The position numbers were made by a program, and so were the translations under genes. 38,103 bases of DNA from positions 1 through 38,103 of the IMG/VR virus record IMGVR_UViG_3300042465_001906, one strand, 5' to 3'. Shown here one piece after another: positions 1 to 7,304 of the stretch; positions within the stretch are counted from its first letter, which is position 1, and the number at the start of each line of letters is the position of its first letter. The notes beneath the pieces are model-generated. The model was not told the DNA's origin. It saw only the letters and a program-made list of their open reading frames with translations, and did not search any database. This stretch comes from a virus.

Positions 1-127
1 TAGCAACGAGAGTCAGCGAGTTAGCTTCACCATTGACGGAGAAGATAGATGCGATTGCGTTGTTGAACGTAGTTTCGTTAGGCTGGGCAGTAAGGATACT
101 GTCAGTAGGCGTACGATAGGCAGCAGG
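1..127. repeat. Left copy of the 127-bp identical contig ends
   Basis: Bases 1-127 are identical to 37977-38103 in the same orientation. The repeat lies inside the major capsid gene, and joining the copies restores one open frame. An exact overlap of 127 equals a common maximal k-mer of de Bruijn assemblers, so it most likely marks a circular assembly graph (a permuted or terminally redundant genome) rather than a real 127-bp terminal repeat. Confidence 0.95.
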
Positions 128-637
128 CACGTCATTAGGGCCAGTCGAACTCAACCATGCGCCAAGGCCACGGAGAGTGTATGGAGTACCAGCACCGTCT
201 TCGACGGTACGATCACTGCTTGAGCAGATACGAGCCTCAACGTCACGCTTCAATTCGCGCATCGACTTAGCTTCAGCTTGAGCAACATTGGCAGGGCCAA
301 CGGAGGTCACAGCTTCTTGCAGATTCGACACGAGGAAGTCTCTACGGAAGATTTGGACGTAGTTACCAAGACGAGCGCGGTCAGCAAACTTGTCAGAGAA
401 CGAGTTAACATCGGAACCTTCGGAAATACCCGTGGTCACAGGAGCGGCGAGCTTATCAGCAGTCCATTCCGAGAACGTGGATTTAGCCGTGCCCTTGCCG
501 CAGAGCGACAGGAGTGGGGTTTCTTCTGGTGCGAGGAGGGTCAACTCGTTGGAGAGGTCTTCGCGGTTGCCAATTGCGGAACCAGTCGTCGAGCGACCAG
601 TAGGAGCATTGGGTGCATATGTGGTTGAGATAGCCAT
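1..637 (-). CDS. Major capsid protein, N-terminal part (gene continues at 38103)
   Basis: HK97-fold major capsid protein of the SU10/DUF5309 type that forms the head shell. Translation from ATG at 635-637 gives MAISTTYAPNAPTG, then the family hallmark REDLSNELTLLAPEETPLLS and a FSEWTADKLA stretch. About 212 codons lie here; after circular joining the gene continues at 37976 down to 37627, giving 328 residues without a stop. The leader TTAACAACACAATAACATAATAAT has no Shine-Dalgarno box. The gene follows the scaffold gene by 25 bases, the usual scaffold-capsid order. The family call rests on recognising the N-terminal pattern by eye. Confidence 0.85.
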   Translation of the reverse strand, partial: MAISTTYAPNAPTGRSTTGSAIGNREDLSNELTLLAPEETPLLSLCGKGTAKSTFSEWTADKLAAPVTTGISEGSDVNSFSDKFADRARLGNYVQIFRRDFLVSNLQEAVTSVGPANVAQAEAKSMRELKRDVEARICSSSDRTVEDGAGTPYTLRGLGAWLSSTGPNDVPAAYRTPTDSILTAQPNETTFNNAIASIFSVNGEANSLTLVA

Positions 638-662
638 ATTATTATGTTATTGTGTTGTTAAA

Positions 663-1691
663 TTATTTGTACTTAGCGATTCTTGCTGAGATCCAATCAT
701 CTACTGAGTGAGATTTTTCAAACTTGTTGTATGCCTCTGCTGCTCTCTTTGGCTTGTCGGATCTAGGACTAACTGCGGCAGAACCTGTTGGTGATGAGGA
801 TGGATTTATCTTCAACTTACTTCCAACTGCTGCTGCGTTAATTCTGGACTTTCCTTTACCAAAGATCGAGTTTGCGGCATGAGCTAGAAGGTATTCTAAC
901 TGCGCACCAAGCTCTGGAATCTGACTTCTTACCTGTTGAACGATAGGGTCTTGCATCATTGCAGTGAAGCGTGATCCAACTTCAGACTCGGTATCGAGAA
1001 TGTCAGGAACTTCCTTCTTTGCGGCAGCCGTGTAATGCTCTTCCATTTGAGACAGTTGCTGAATTTTAGCAATCTGCTTCTCTTGGGCGGGAATATATTT
1101 TGTGATAGACTCTCGTGCATTACGATTTGCCTTTCTGATCTCCCTCTTGGTGAACTCACGGTCTCCGACAGTAATAATGTCATCAGGCCCGTAGTCTTCA
1201 TGCTCCTCAAGGATAGCGTCAGTATCTTCCAAGACCTGTTCAAGTTCGCCATACTTAGCAAGCAACTCCTTCGGGTCAGAGATCTCCTTGAATGGATTTT
1301 CATTCTGGGGGATGTCCTTCGTAGGTTTTGCAGGCACTTGTTGCTGAAGTTTTTCCTCCAGCAGCCTCTTCTGTGCAGTTAATTCACCAACACGTTGGAG
1401 CAAGCGACTCTTGCCTTTCTTAGCTAATTCTTGAATCTGCTCGGTAGATAACGAAAGCAAATCTAATTCAGCTTCTTCGGAACTCGCCTCTTCTTCCTCA
1501 TCAATATACTCAGTAGTATCTTCAGTCTCAGCTTCCTGATCCTCTGATTCCACTTCAGTATCCGATTCGGATTCCTCGGCTTGTTCGTCCTGTTGTGATG
1601 CAATACCAGTCCTGCGAGCGATATACTCTTCAACTGATACGTTTGACACTGGTTCTGTGACCCCAGCGATGGCCGTAGATTCTTTACTCAT
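663..1691 (-). CDS. Scaffolding-like protein
   Basis: A 342-residue acidic, mostly helical protein. Residues 30-80 are a long Glu/Asp/Ser run. Residues 80-120 and 190-215 look like coiled coil, for example AQKRLLEEKLQQQ. The C-terminal 50 residues are basic and polar, typical of the capsid-binding end of scaffolds. It sits between portal and major capsid genes, where podovirus and siphovirus scaffolds usually lie. No protease motif is seen, so this is a scaffold rather than a protease-scaffold fusion. Start ATG at 1689-1691 follows an AT-rich leader without an SD. Its function is inferred from composition and position. Confidence 0.7.
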   Translation of the reverse strand: MSKESTAIAGVTEPVSNVSVEEYIARRTGIASQQDEQAEESESDTEVESEDQEAETEDTTEYIDEEEEASSEEAELDLLSLSTEQIQELAKKGKSRLLQRVGELTAQKRLLEEKLQQQVPAKPTKDIPQNENPFKEISDPKELLAKYGELEQVLEDTDAILEEHEDYGPDDIITVGDREFTKREIRKANRNARESITKYIPAQEKQIAKIQQLSQMEEHYTAAAKKEVPDILDTESEVGSRFTAMMQDPIVQQVRSQIPELGAQLEYLLAHAANSIFGKGKSRINAAAVGSKLKINPSSSPTGSAAVSPRSDKPKRAAEAYNKFEKSHSVDDWISARIAKYK

Positions 1692-1743
1692 ATATTAAAA
1701 CGCCAATTACGCTAGGCGGTAGCGATAGAACACAACTGCATAG

Positions 1744-1761
1744 ATAATTTTAGCTTGTCAA
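1744..1761 (-). promoter_or_regulatory. Possible late promoter upstream of scaffold and capsid genes
   Basis: On the minus strand TTGACA (1756-1761) is followed after two bases by CTAAAATTAT (1744-1753). A similar TTGACA...CTAATTTATTC arrangement lies upstream of the first late gene at 19041-19061. The spacing does not fit a textbook sigma70 promoter, so it would be a host- or phage-specific element. The terminator-like hairpin just upstream supports a separate start of transcription for scaffold and capsid. Confidence 0.3.
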
Positions 1762-1784
1762 CCCTTCTTGGTGATTTTTCACAC

Positions 1785-1823
1785 AAAGCAAAACGCCCTA
1801 GCAGCATTTAACTACTAGGACGC
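1785..1823 (-). terminator. Terminator-like hairpin between portal-side genes and scaffold
   Basis: On the minus strand 1812-1823 pairs with 1793-1804 as a 12-bp stem with three G-U pairs and a 7-base loop. It is followed by TTTTGCTTT. It lies in the 169-bp gap between the 68-codon gene and the scaffold gene, and may be a partial terminator that resets expression of the portal side against the very abundant capsid. Confidence 0.5.
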
Positions 1824-1860
1824 ATTATTATGACAAAGAACCCAAAATAAACGTTCGTCG

Positions 1861-2067
1861 TTACTTGGAGGAACTCATACTAACGAATTGCAGAATCTCG
1901 TCAAGTGTTGAGATGGAACCCGCTAGTTTCATCACTTCGTTTGGGTTCTCTGCCTGTCTGAGGTTGGCAATAAACACTTCTCTCTCGTCCTCTAGGAAGC
2001 CAAGGAAAACCTTGAATTCTTCGATGTTTGCTAGAATTGCTACTGCTTCTGGTAGTGTTGGTATCAT
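1861..2067 (-). CDS. Small protein between portal and scaffold
   Basis: A 68-residue predicted helical protein starting MIPTLPEAVAILANIEEFK. It begins one base after the portal stop, so it is translationally linked to the portal. Short helical proteins at this position are common in short-tailed phages, where their role is unknown. There is no membrane segment or metal motif. The compact overlapping arrangement makes it very likely a real gene; no function can be assigned. Confidence 0.7.
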   Translation of the reverse strand: MIPTLPEAVAILANIEEFKVFLGFLEDEREVFIANLRQAENPNEVMKLAGSISTLDEILQFVSMSSSK

Positions 2068-2068
2068 A

Positions 2069-4144
2069 TTATTGCTGATTCATGCCCTGAGTCTGGATTC
2101 CACCCATCTCCGCAGGTGCTGTACCGATACGCCCGATCTGAGCGTTCTGTGCTTGCTGCATCTGAAATTGATATTGGGAGGCGTACTTGGAAAGTCTCTC
2201 TCCAAATGCTTCGTCCTGCTGCGCTCTCTGTGCAACATCTGGCTGCTGTGCGTATGCCTGAAGCATCTGCATTGCAATCTGTGCGCCGTTAGGCTGGGCA
2301 GGCATCTCGATACCAGCATAGATCTTCGCCAAGTCGTCTGTTACTTGTTTCTGAACCTTTGCGGTAGCTTCCTCAGCAGGTTGGAGAACATAGTCACCAA
2401 ACACTGGGTCAATGCTCATGGCTGCAAACTCAAGGAATTTGTCCATGTCAATGCGTCCATTACGGTCGAACTGAACAAGGCTTCCGATCTGCTTCATGCG
2501 TGACTCTGCGTTCTCTGGATCTGCACTGAGCGAATCGAATGAAACACTGAACGAGTAGTTCTCGTCTGGTGATCCCTTGGTCATCGTCTGTGGATTTGGA
2601 TTACCCGTTACTTGGAAAAAGATCTCATCTGGCCCCATGCGCTGGAATAACTTCCATGCAAGGCCAAGGACATCCTTGACGTGATCCAAGTACTTGTTGA
2701 CGAAGAACTGCTGGCGCACTGCTGAGATAGGACTACTCATGTCCAATCCGACTGCTCTATCTGCCTGAGCGTTCATGGACAATTCGATCTCCATAGATCC
2801 ATTATCAGCAGGTGGCACTGGGCCAAATGCAATCTCACCCAAACGTCTATATGGTACTCTACGGCCCGGCCCCCAATCAGATGGAGGTCTGCCAGCAGGG
2901 TGCATAAGTGGAGGCAGTGTAGCTAAACTTGCTCTATCGATTCGACTATCTCTCTCAGTTTTAATCTGTAGTTGTGCGCCCCGAAGGATGTCGGGGAACG
3001 TCTGAACCTCATACATTCGCTTTTGGTTATTGCTGAGTCTGGTGACGATGAACGGATAATCATCATAGCCATTGAGCAATTCGTTCTTGGCATAGCCATC
3101 GACGTTTGGATTGAATACCGTGCAGTAGATACCTTCCGCTCCATCCTCGTCAATTAGGCGTTGATAGGCATAGACCACCATCACAAGATCGGTATCATTG
3201 GAGATTGGCAAGTTGGTGAATCGCTTCGCCTTTTGCCCGTCAAGATAATAGGAATCCTTGCCCCTGAGATTGTCGATTGCATCGTCAACCCATTCCTCGT
3301 CCCATCCTTCTGATGCTACCTTCTTCTCAAGCTCTTGAGCGGTCATGAACGTTCTCCAGAAGACGTAGGGTGCTGCCTGTGGGTCAATGACGTAAGGGGG
3401 GAACAGAACCTCTCCATCAGGCGCACAGGAGTGAACAAATGGACAATCCACCGACATACGAGGGACAGGGATACTTGCCTTGCCAGTCTTACGAATCTCC
3501 TTGAGGAACTTACGCACCCGCTTTGGAGTCATGTGTGGGAACGCCTGAATGACCATGTCAATAAGCATCGCATCGTCCGTAGCGTTAATAATCATCTCTG
3601 CCATGTCTGGAGACGCCTGTGCTAGTTGATCTAACGAAACATCTTGCAGGAACGTACGCTTCTCGCGCTTCCATCCGACATAGCTGACCATGATGCCCTT
3701 CTCAAGCAGGTAGTTAGCACCAAGCTCCATCTGGTTCTTAAAGTCAGGGATATAACTAGACTTCATCCACTTGAGGAATGAGGAGACCAGCGCAGCCCGT
3801 GGAATAGACGTTGTGCTTGTTGGAAACGCCTTAATGTGACTTCTGGTCAATGCCTGATCCAAGATGGAAACAAATGCATCGATGCGTTCACCAATGACAT
3901 TGACCTCCATGTCGGAAGCACCGTCCCATGGGAAGGCGTTTGACCCGTTCTTGCGAAGGTCTGTAGTCTTGCCGTCCCAGATATTACGTCTGTCGTCGTA
4001 GCTACGATTGCAGATTTCAAAGTATTCGTCGAGTTGCAGAAGACAGTTGTCGTAGGCACTCCTGAGAGATTGCACGTCTGGTTCTGTAGATGCGTAGATG
4101 AGTGACTCACCCTCCATGTTTTCTTCTTCTTCTGATGATTTCAT
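2069..4144 (-). CDS. Portal protein
   Basis: A 691-residue portal protein, the dodecameric ring at the head vertex through which DNA enters and leaves. The length fits podovirus portals of about 600-730 residues. An N-terminal helical region with FPWDGASD is followed by the domain around residues 220-300 (VPRMSVDCPFVH, FWRTFMTAQELEKK). The C-terminal 120 residues are Gln/Ala rich (AQQPDVAQRAQQDEAFGERL), like a portal barrel or core-contact tail. It sits two genes after large terminase and before scaffold and capsid. It overlaps the upstream 125-codon gene by 4 bases. Confidence 0.88.
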   Translation of the reverse strand: MKSSEEEENMEGESLIYASTEPDVQSLRSAYDNCLLQLDEYFEICNRSYDDRRNIWDGKTTDLRKNGSNAFPWDGASDMEVNVIGERIDAFVSILDQALTRSHIKAFPTSTTSIPRAALVSSFLKWMKSSYIPDFKNQMELGANYLLEKGIMVSYVGWKREKRTFLQDVSLDQLAQASPDMAEMIINATDDAMLIDMVIQAFPHMTPKRVRKFLKEIRKTGKASIPVPRMSVDCPFVHSCAPDGEVLFPPYVIDPQAAPYVFWRTFMTAQELEKKVASEGWDEEWVDDAIDNLRGKDSYYLDGQKAKRFTNLPISNDTDLVMVVYAYQRLIDEDGAEGIYCTVFNPNVDGYAKNELLNGYDDYPFIVTRLSNNQKRMYEVQTFPDILRGAQLQIKTERDSRIDRASLATLPPLMHPAGRPPSDWGPGRRVPYRRLGEIAFGPVPPADNGSMEIELSMNAQADRAVGLDMSSPISAVRQQFFVNKYLDHVKDVLGLAWKLFQRMGPDEIFFQVTGNPNPQTMTKGSPDENYSFSVSFDSLSADPENAESRMKQIGSLVQFDRNGRIDMDKFLEFAAMSIDPVFGDYVLQPAEEATAKVQKQVTDDLAKIYAGIEMPAQPNGAQIAMQMLQAYAQQPDVAQRAQQDEAFGERLSKYASQYQFQMQQAQNAQIGRIGTAPAEMGGIQTQGMNQQ

Positions 4145-4518
4145 AGGTTGTAGCTGTAGTAAAATTCTCCGTTTTCTTCTCTAATTGAAACAGTGACGGT
4201 CTTATTGATGATCTTCTGAGCATCCTTCTGTAGGCACTCAATCGCAATTCTATTACCTCCTAGATCGCCATAGACAAACCTTGGGTTCTTAGCAGGAGCG
4301 GTAACGAATACTTCGACCTCGGTCTTGTTGGATACAGGGGTGGCCAAGTGCTTCTTAAACATCCATAGTGCATGGTCAGTCCAATAAATAGTTGCCCCAG
4401 TCTTATCCCAGTGAACGCCCTTGATTAGGAACTCATCACGAAATGCTTTTGCCTCGGCTGGCTTTACTTCCAACTTCTCGACAATGTCTCCCTGTTTCCA
4501 GCAGTTAATATCCACCAT
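4141..4518 (-). CDS. Protein of unknown function between terminase and portal
   Basis: A 125-residue protein beginning MVDINCWKQGDIVEKLEVKP. It overlaps the large terminase end by 14 bases and the portal start by 4, so it is part of the packaging-head translation chain. It has mixed alpha/beta composition and no recognisable catalytic motif or membrane segment. The N-terminal KLEVKPAEAKAFRDEFL could be a small helical DNA- or protein-binding domain, but this is speculative. Confidence 0.7.
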   Translation of the reverse strand: MVDINCWKQGDIVEKLEVKPAEAKAFRDEFLIKGVHWDKTGATIYWTDHALWMFKKHLATPVSNKTEVEVFVTAPAKNPRFVYGDLGGNRIAIECLQKDAQKIINKTVTVSIREENGEFYYSYNL

Positions 4519-6106
4519 TTCCTTGTATTGTTATTTGTGATTTCTTAGCATCAACGTGATCCAGATCAGCAATAGCAGCATATCGCAGAACGTCAACAGG
4601 ATCTTTCCATGCTTCTTTAAGTCCTTGATCTCCAGTATATTCCGCCAATGCTCTGATGATGTTCTCGCAGTCTTGTGATATGTAGAAGTGAGGTCTGTTG
4701 ACAGAATCCAGAGGTTTACTGGTGTCGTAGCTCATCTTGCTGATCAATGCCTGAAGACCCTCTTCAATATCAAGACCAGATGCAGGATTACAGATGATTT
4801 CCATCTCAGCTAAGTCTTCAATAATTGAGGAAGCACCGTCAGACGCTTGATACCTAGCAGCACCTAGCCTAGAGTCGATCAGTCTGTCAAATATCTCTTC
4901 GTCCTCTTCGTAGTTCTGGATCAGTTCTACATAGTCGCGGATGCCGTAACCAAGACCTTTTGCTGCCTCACCAGCAACCCACTTGCCACTCTTCCACTCA
5001 GCCCAGTCTCCAACATCCACGCTAGGCCATTCACGATAGACGTAGTACGTCCCAGTCTCATCAACCGCAATCCAACACATGAACCAGTTCTTTGCACCAG
5101 CAGGGTCGATAATCTGATACCGTGTGATGTTCTCTGTAGGAATCTTGTCGTTCGGGATGACGTTAACAGCAGTGTTAAACTTAGGGAATTTGGTCGCCTG
5201 AGACTTCACAGGGACACCGTAAGCCCGAATGAGGATCTCCTCCCGTGTGCGGCCTTCAAGGGCTTCCTTGATACGCTCATAGCCTCCAAATGGGTTGTCC
5301 TGAGAGTGGAAGTAGTGGATGCTGGCGTTTCTCTTCTTTGATCTCTGGATGTAAGGGACAAGTTCGCCCTTGAGCAATTCCGCAGGTCTGGATTCCACCA
5401 TGGATGCTCCATCAAGATACTCCTTAACAACCTCAGTCCAGCCATCAATTGGAGTAAATGTCAGCAGTAGCTTTGCATTGCGGGTAGCAAGACGAAAGCG
5501 CAGGGTGTTAATCAATTCTGGCCCCAGCAAGTACTCGTCCAAGTAAACACCAATATTGTGCCATTTCGGATCACGGCTTCCAAGTTCAGCGCCTTCTAAA
5601 ATAGTTGGATTATTCTGATACTGAGAATACGTCTTGAAAATAATCTGCGATCCATTAGGAAGGATTAGACTCCCATCGGTAAACCCATTCTTTTTACTGT
5701 ATGAAATGTACGCACTGGCAGATGTTTGCTTGGTCTTCAGCTCTATTGGTAGCCAGTCATAGATCGCGCTTTGCTGTTGACGAATAGAAACCTCTGACGT
5801 TTGAGCGAAACAAAAGATTTCTGATTTTGGATTTTCCACAGCAGCTCTGACTACACAGTATGAACCCCATGCGGTTTTCCCTGACCTGTTACCTCCAAGT
5901 GCCACAATCTCAGTGACTTGTGACAACGCTTCTTCAGCTTTTCCCCAGTGTGGCAGATGGAATCCATAGCGAAACGGATCTTTTTCTGCGTTCTCAATTG
6001 CCTCGTGGTAAATACCATGCAGGCTAACTATTTCATCAGGATCCATGACGGCAACTTCTTCATCAGTAGGAGCCTTCAGGATAGCGTGTTTTCTCCAAGT
6101 TAGCAT
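4505..6106 (-). CDS. Terminase large subunit
   Basis: A 533-residue DNA-packaging motor: N-terminal ATPase and C-terminal RNase H-like nuclease. Walker A GGNRSGKT lies at residues 71-78, Walker B IGVYLDE at 185-191 (D190, E191), and the coupling motif LLTFTPI at 214-220. The nuclease domain starts at IIDPAGAKN with D334 as the first catalytic acid; DSRLGAARYQ follows. The TFTP coupling motif and length resemble T7-like and related podovirus terminases. The start ATG overlaps the preceding HNH gene by 7 bases, so that gene has inserted very tightly. Confidence 0.93.
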   Translation of the reverse strand: MLTWRKHAILKAPTDEEVAVMDPDEIVSLHGIYHEAIENAEKDPFRYGFHLPHWGKAEEALSQVTEIVALGGNRSGKTAWGSYCVVRAAVENPKSEIFCFAQTSEVSIRQQQSAIYDWLPIELKTKQTSASAYISYSKKNGFTDGSLILPNGSQIIFKTYSQYQNNPTILEGAELGSRDPKWHNIGVYLDEYLLGPELINTLRFRLATRNAKLLLTFTPIDGWTEVVKEYLDGASMVESRPAELLKGELVPYIQRSKKRNASIHYFHSQDNPFGGYERIKEALEGRTREEILIRAYGVPVKSQATKFPKFNTAVNVIPNDKIPTENITRYQIIDPAGAKNWFMCWIAVDETGTYYVYREWPSVDVGDWAEWKSGKWVAGEAAKGLGYGIRDYVELIQNYEEDEEIFDRLIDSRLGAARYQASDGASSIIEDLAEMEIICNPASGLDIEEGLQALISKMSYDTSKPLDSVNRPHFYISQDCENIIRALAEYTGDQGLKEAWKDPVDVLRYAAIADLDHVDAKKSQITIQGNGGY

Positions 6107-6627
6107 TTGGCAAACTCCCCTCTCAATTCTTTGGCTTTTTCAAAATAAGCTACTGACGCTTCCTCGATGGATTTGAATCTACCGATTGTCATTGATTTTC
6201 TATTTATCATCATTTGAGCGCGCCACATTCCAGTGCCTTTGCAAAATGTAACGCCTTTCATCCCAGATGTATTGTTTTTGTTTTTCCCACGATTGAACAT
6301 ATTTTCAGACCGGCTAGCGTGACGCAAATTGCAGATTCTGTTGTCAGACTTGTTTCCGTTGATGTGATCAATATCAAGTAAAGGCCATTCATTATTAGAC
6401 ATTGCCCATGCTAGTCTATGAGCAGAGAACCGCAAACCATCGAACCGGATTGATACGTAGCCACGCTTATTAGCATTGCCAGCAATCTCTCCAACAAGCC
6501 TGCTTCTAGTAGGATTCATTAACCAAGTGAACTCCCCTGTATTTGGGTTGTAACTCAAGTAATCAAATAATTGTTTGACATCCAGAAATTGTTCTGGTTT
6601 TATTTTTTCAGCACGTTTCATATTCAT
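6100..6627 (-). CDS. HNH homing-type endonuclease with AP2-like C-terminus
   Basis: A 175-residue free-standing endonuclease. The HNH core is at residues 68-110: H70 in SAHRLAW, LDIDHINGNKSDN at 84-96, then NLRHASRSENMFNR. Residues 115-170 (SGMKGVTFCKGTGMWRAQM, IGRFKSIEEASVAYFEKAKE) match the AP2/ERF-like DNA-binding repeat often joined to phage HNH domains. It lies between the small and large terminase genes, a frequent landing site of mobile HNH genes, and splits an otherwise standard pair. A stem-loop lies just upstream. It is probably a selfish mobile gene rather than a packaging component, although HNH proteins next to terminases assist cutting in some phages. Confidence 0.9.
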   Translation of the reverse strand: MNMKRAEKIKPEQFLDVKQLFDYLSYNPNTGEFTWLMNPTRSRLVGEIAGNANKRGYVSIRFDGLRFSAHRLAWAMSNNEWPLLDIDHINGNKSDNRICNLRHASRSENMFNRGKNKNNTSGMKGVTFCKGTGMWRAQMMINRKSMTIGRFKSIEEASVAYFEKAKELRGEFAKC

Positions 6628-6642
6628 GTATGTTTTGTGTTA

Positions 6643-6675
6643 GGGTGTCTCTAGACGCACATCTAGGTGACACCC
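6643..6675 (-). promoter_or_regulatory. Stem-loop upstream of the HNH gene
   Basis: On the minus strand GGGTGTC (6669-6675) pairs with GACACCC (6643-6649), enclosing a second stem CTAGA/TCTAG with a 6-base loop. It ends 16 bases before the HNH start. There is no U run on the leftward side, so it is not a simple leftward terminator. Hairpins that limit translation of homing endonucleases from late read-through mRNA are known in T-even phages; that role here is inferred. Confidence 0.55.
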
Positions 6676-6709
6676 GCTTTTTACTACTCTGCAAAAAGAT
6701 GTCAATTTT

Positions 6710-7258
6710 TTATTCAATTATTTCGGCTTCAATCGCCTGATCCTTGATTTTATTGGCAATACGGGCCTTTGCCTGCGCGATCATGATGGCTGCGTCTTCA
6801 ATGGATGCCCCCTTACGATGCTCGATCACTACACCCGCCATGCCTGCAAGCTGAGTAGCCTTATCGGTCATAATGCCAACCGTGAGCGCCAACCTATCAG
6901 GAGAAATGTTCTTGAGTTGCTCTGGATCATCAGCAAGTTGTTCTGCCTTTTGGAACAGCAAGTCAGTATATTCCTCCGCAGCAATTGCGTATTTGCGACT
7001 GAAGTCCTTGCGCTTAGTTTCCAGCGTGTCCTCATGCCTCCATTCAAGCTCCCTGACGGTCTTCCTGTCGATCCCACTGTCTCGTGCTATAGCAGAGTAG
7101 CTCTTGCCTTGTGCAAGCCCCCAGAGGGCCTTTGCGGCCCCTTGTGGGTTCCAGTACTCAACTCTTTTGCGGTCACCATGAGCCTTGGCTCTTTCAAGTA
7201 CTTCTTGGAACCATTCTGCTGGTTGTGACTCGACCTCTTTTGCGATTATATTACTCAT
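6710..7258 (-). CDS. Terminase small subunit
   Basis: A 182-residue protein (from ATG at 7256-7258; an in-frame TTG three codons earlier is less likely). A helix-turn-helix lies at about residues 53-72 (SYSAIARDSGIDRKTVRELE), followed by a long helical region with TGATP-like oligomerisation features replaced by LAGMAGVVIEHRKGAS. This plan, N-terminal DNA-binding HTH plus helical oligomerisation domain and a short acidic C-terminus, is that of small terminases which select DNA for packaging. Its place one gene before large terminase supports the call. Confidence 0.8.
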   Translation of the reverse strand: MSNIIAKEVESQPAEWFQEVLERAKAHGDRKRVEYWNPQGAAKALWGLAQGKSYSAIARDSGIDRKTVRELEWRHEDTLETKRKDFSRKYAIAAEEYTDLLFQKAEQLADDPEQLKNISPDRLALTVGIMTDKATQLAGMAGVVIEHRKGASIEDAAIMIAQAKARIANKIKDQAIEAEIIE

Positions 7259-7304
7259 TAGAGACAAGTTAAATTGACTATTTCATCTTGGCAATACCAA
7301 AGAT

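Noticed and set aside
1865-2503. Rightward open frame of 212 codons
   Set aside because: It lies antisense to the portal and the 68-codon gene; its Cys/Leu/Ser-rich protein is the usual shadow of a real gene on the other strand.
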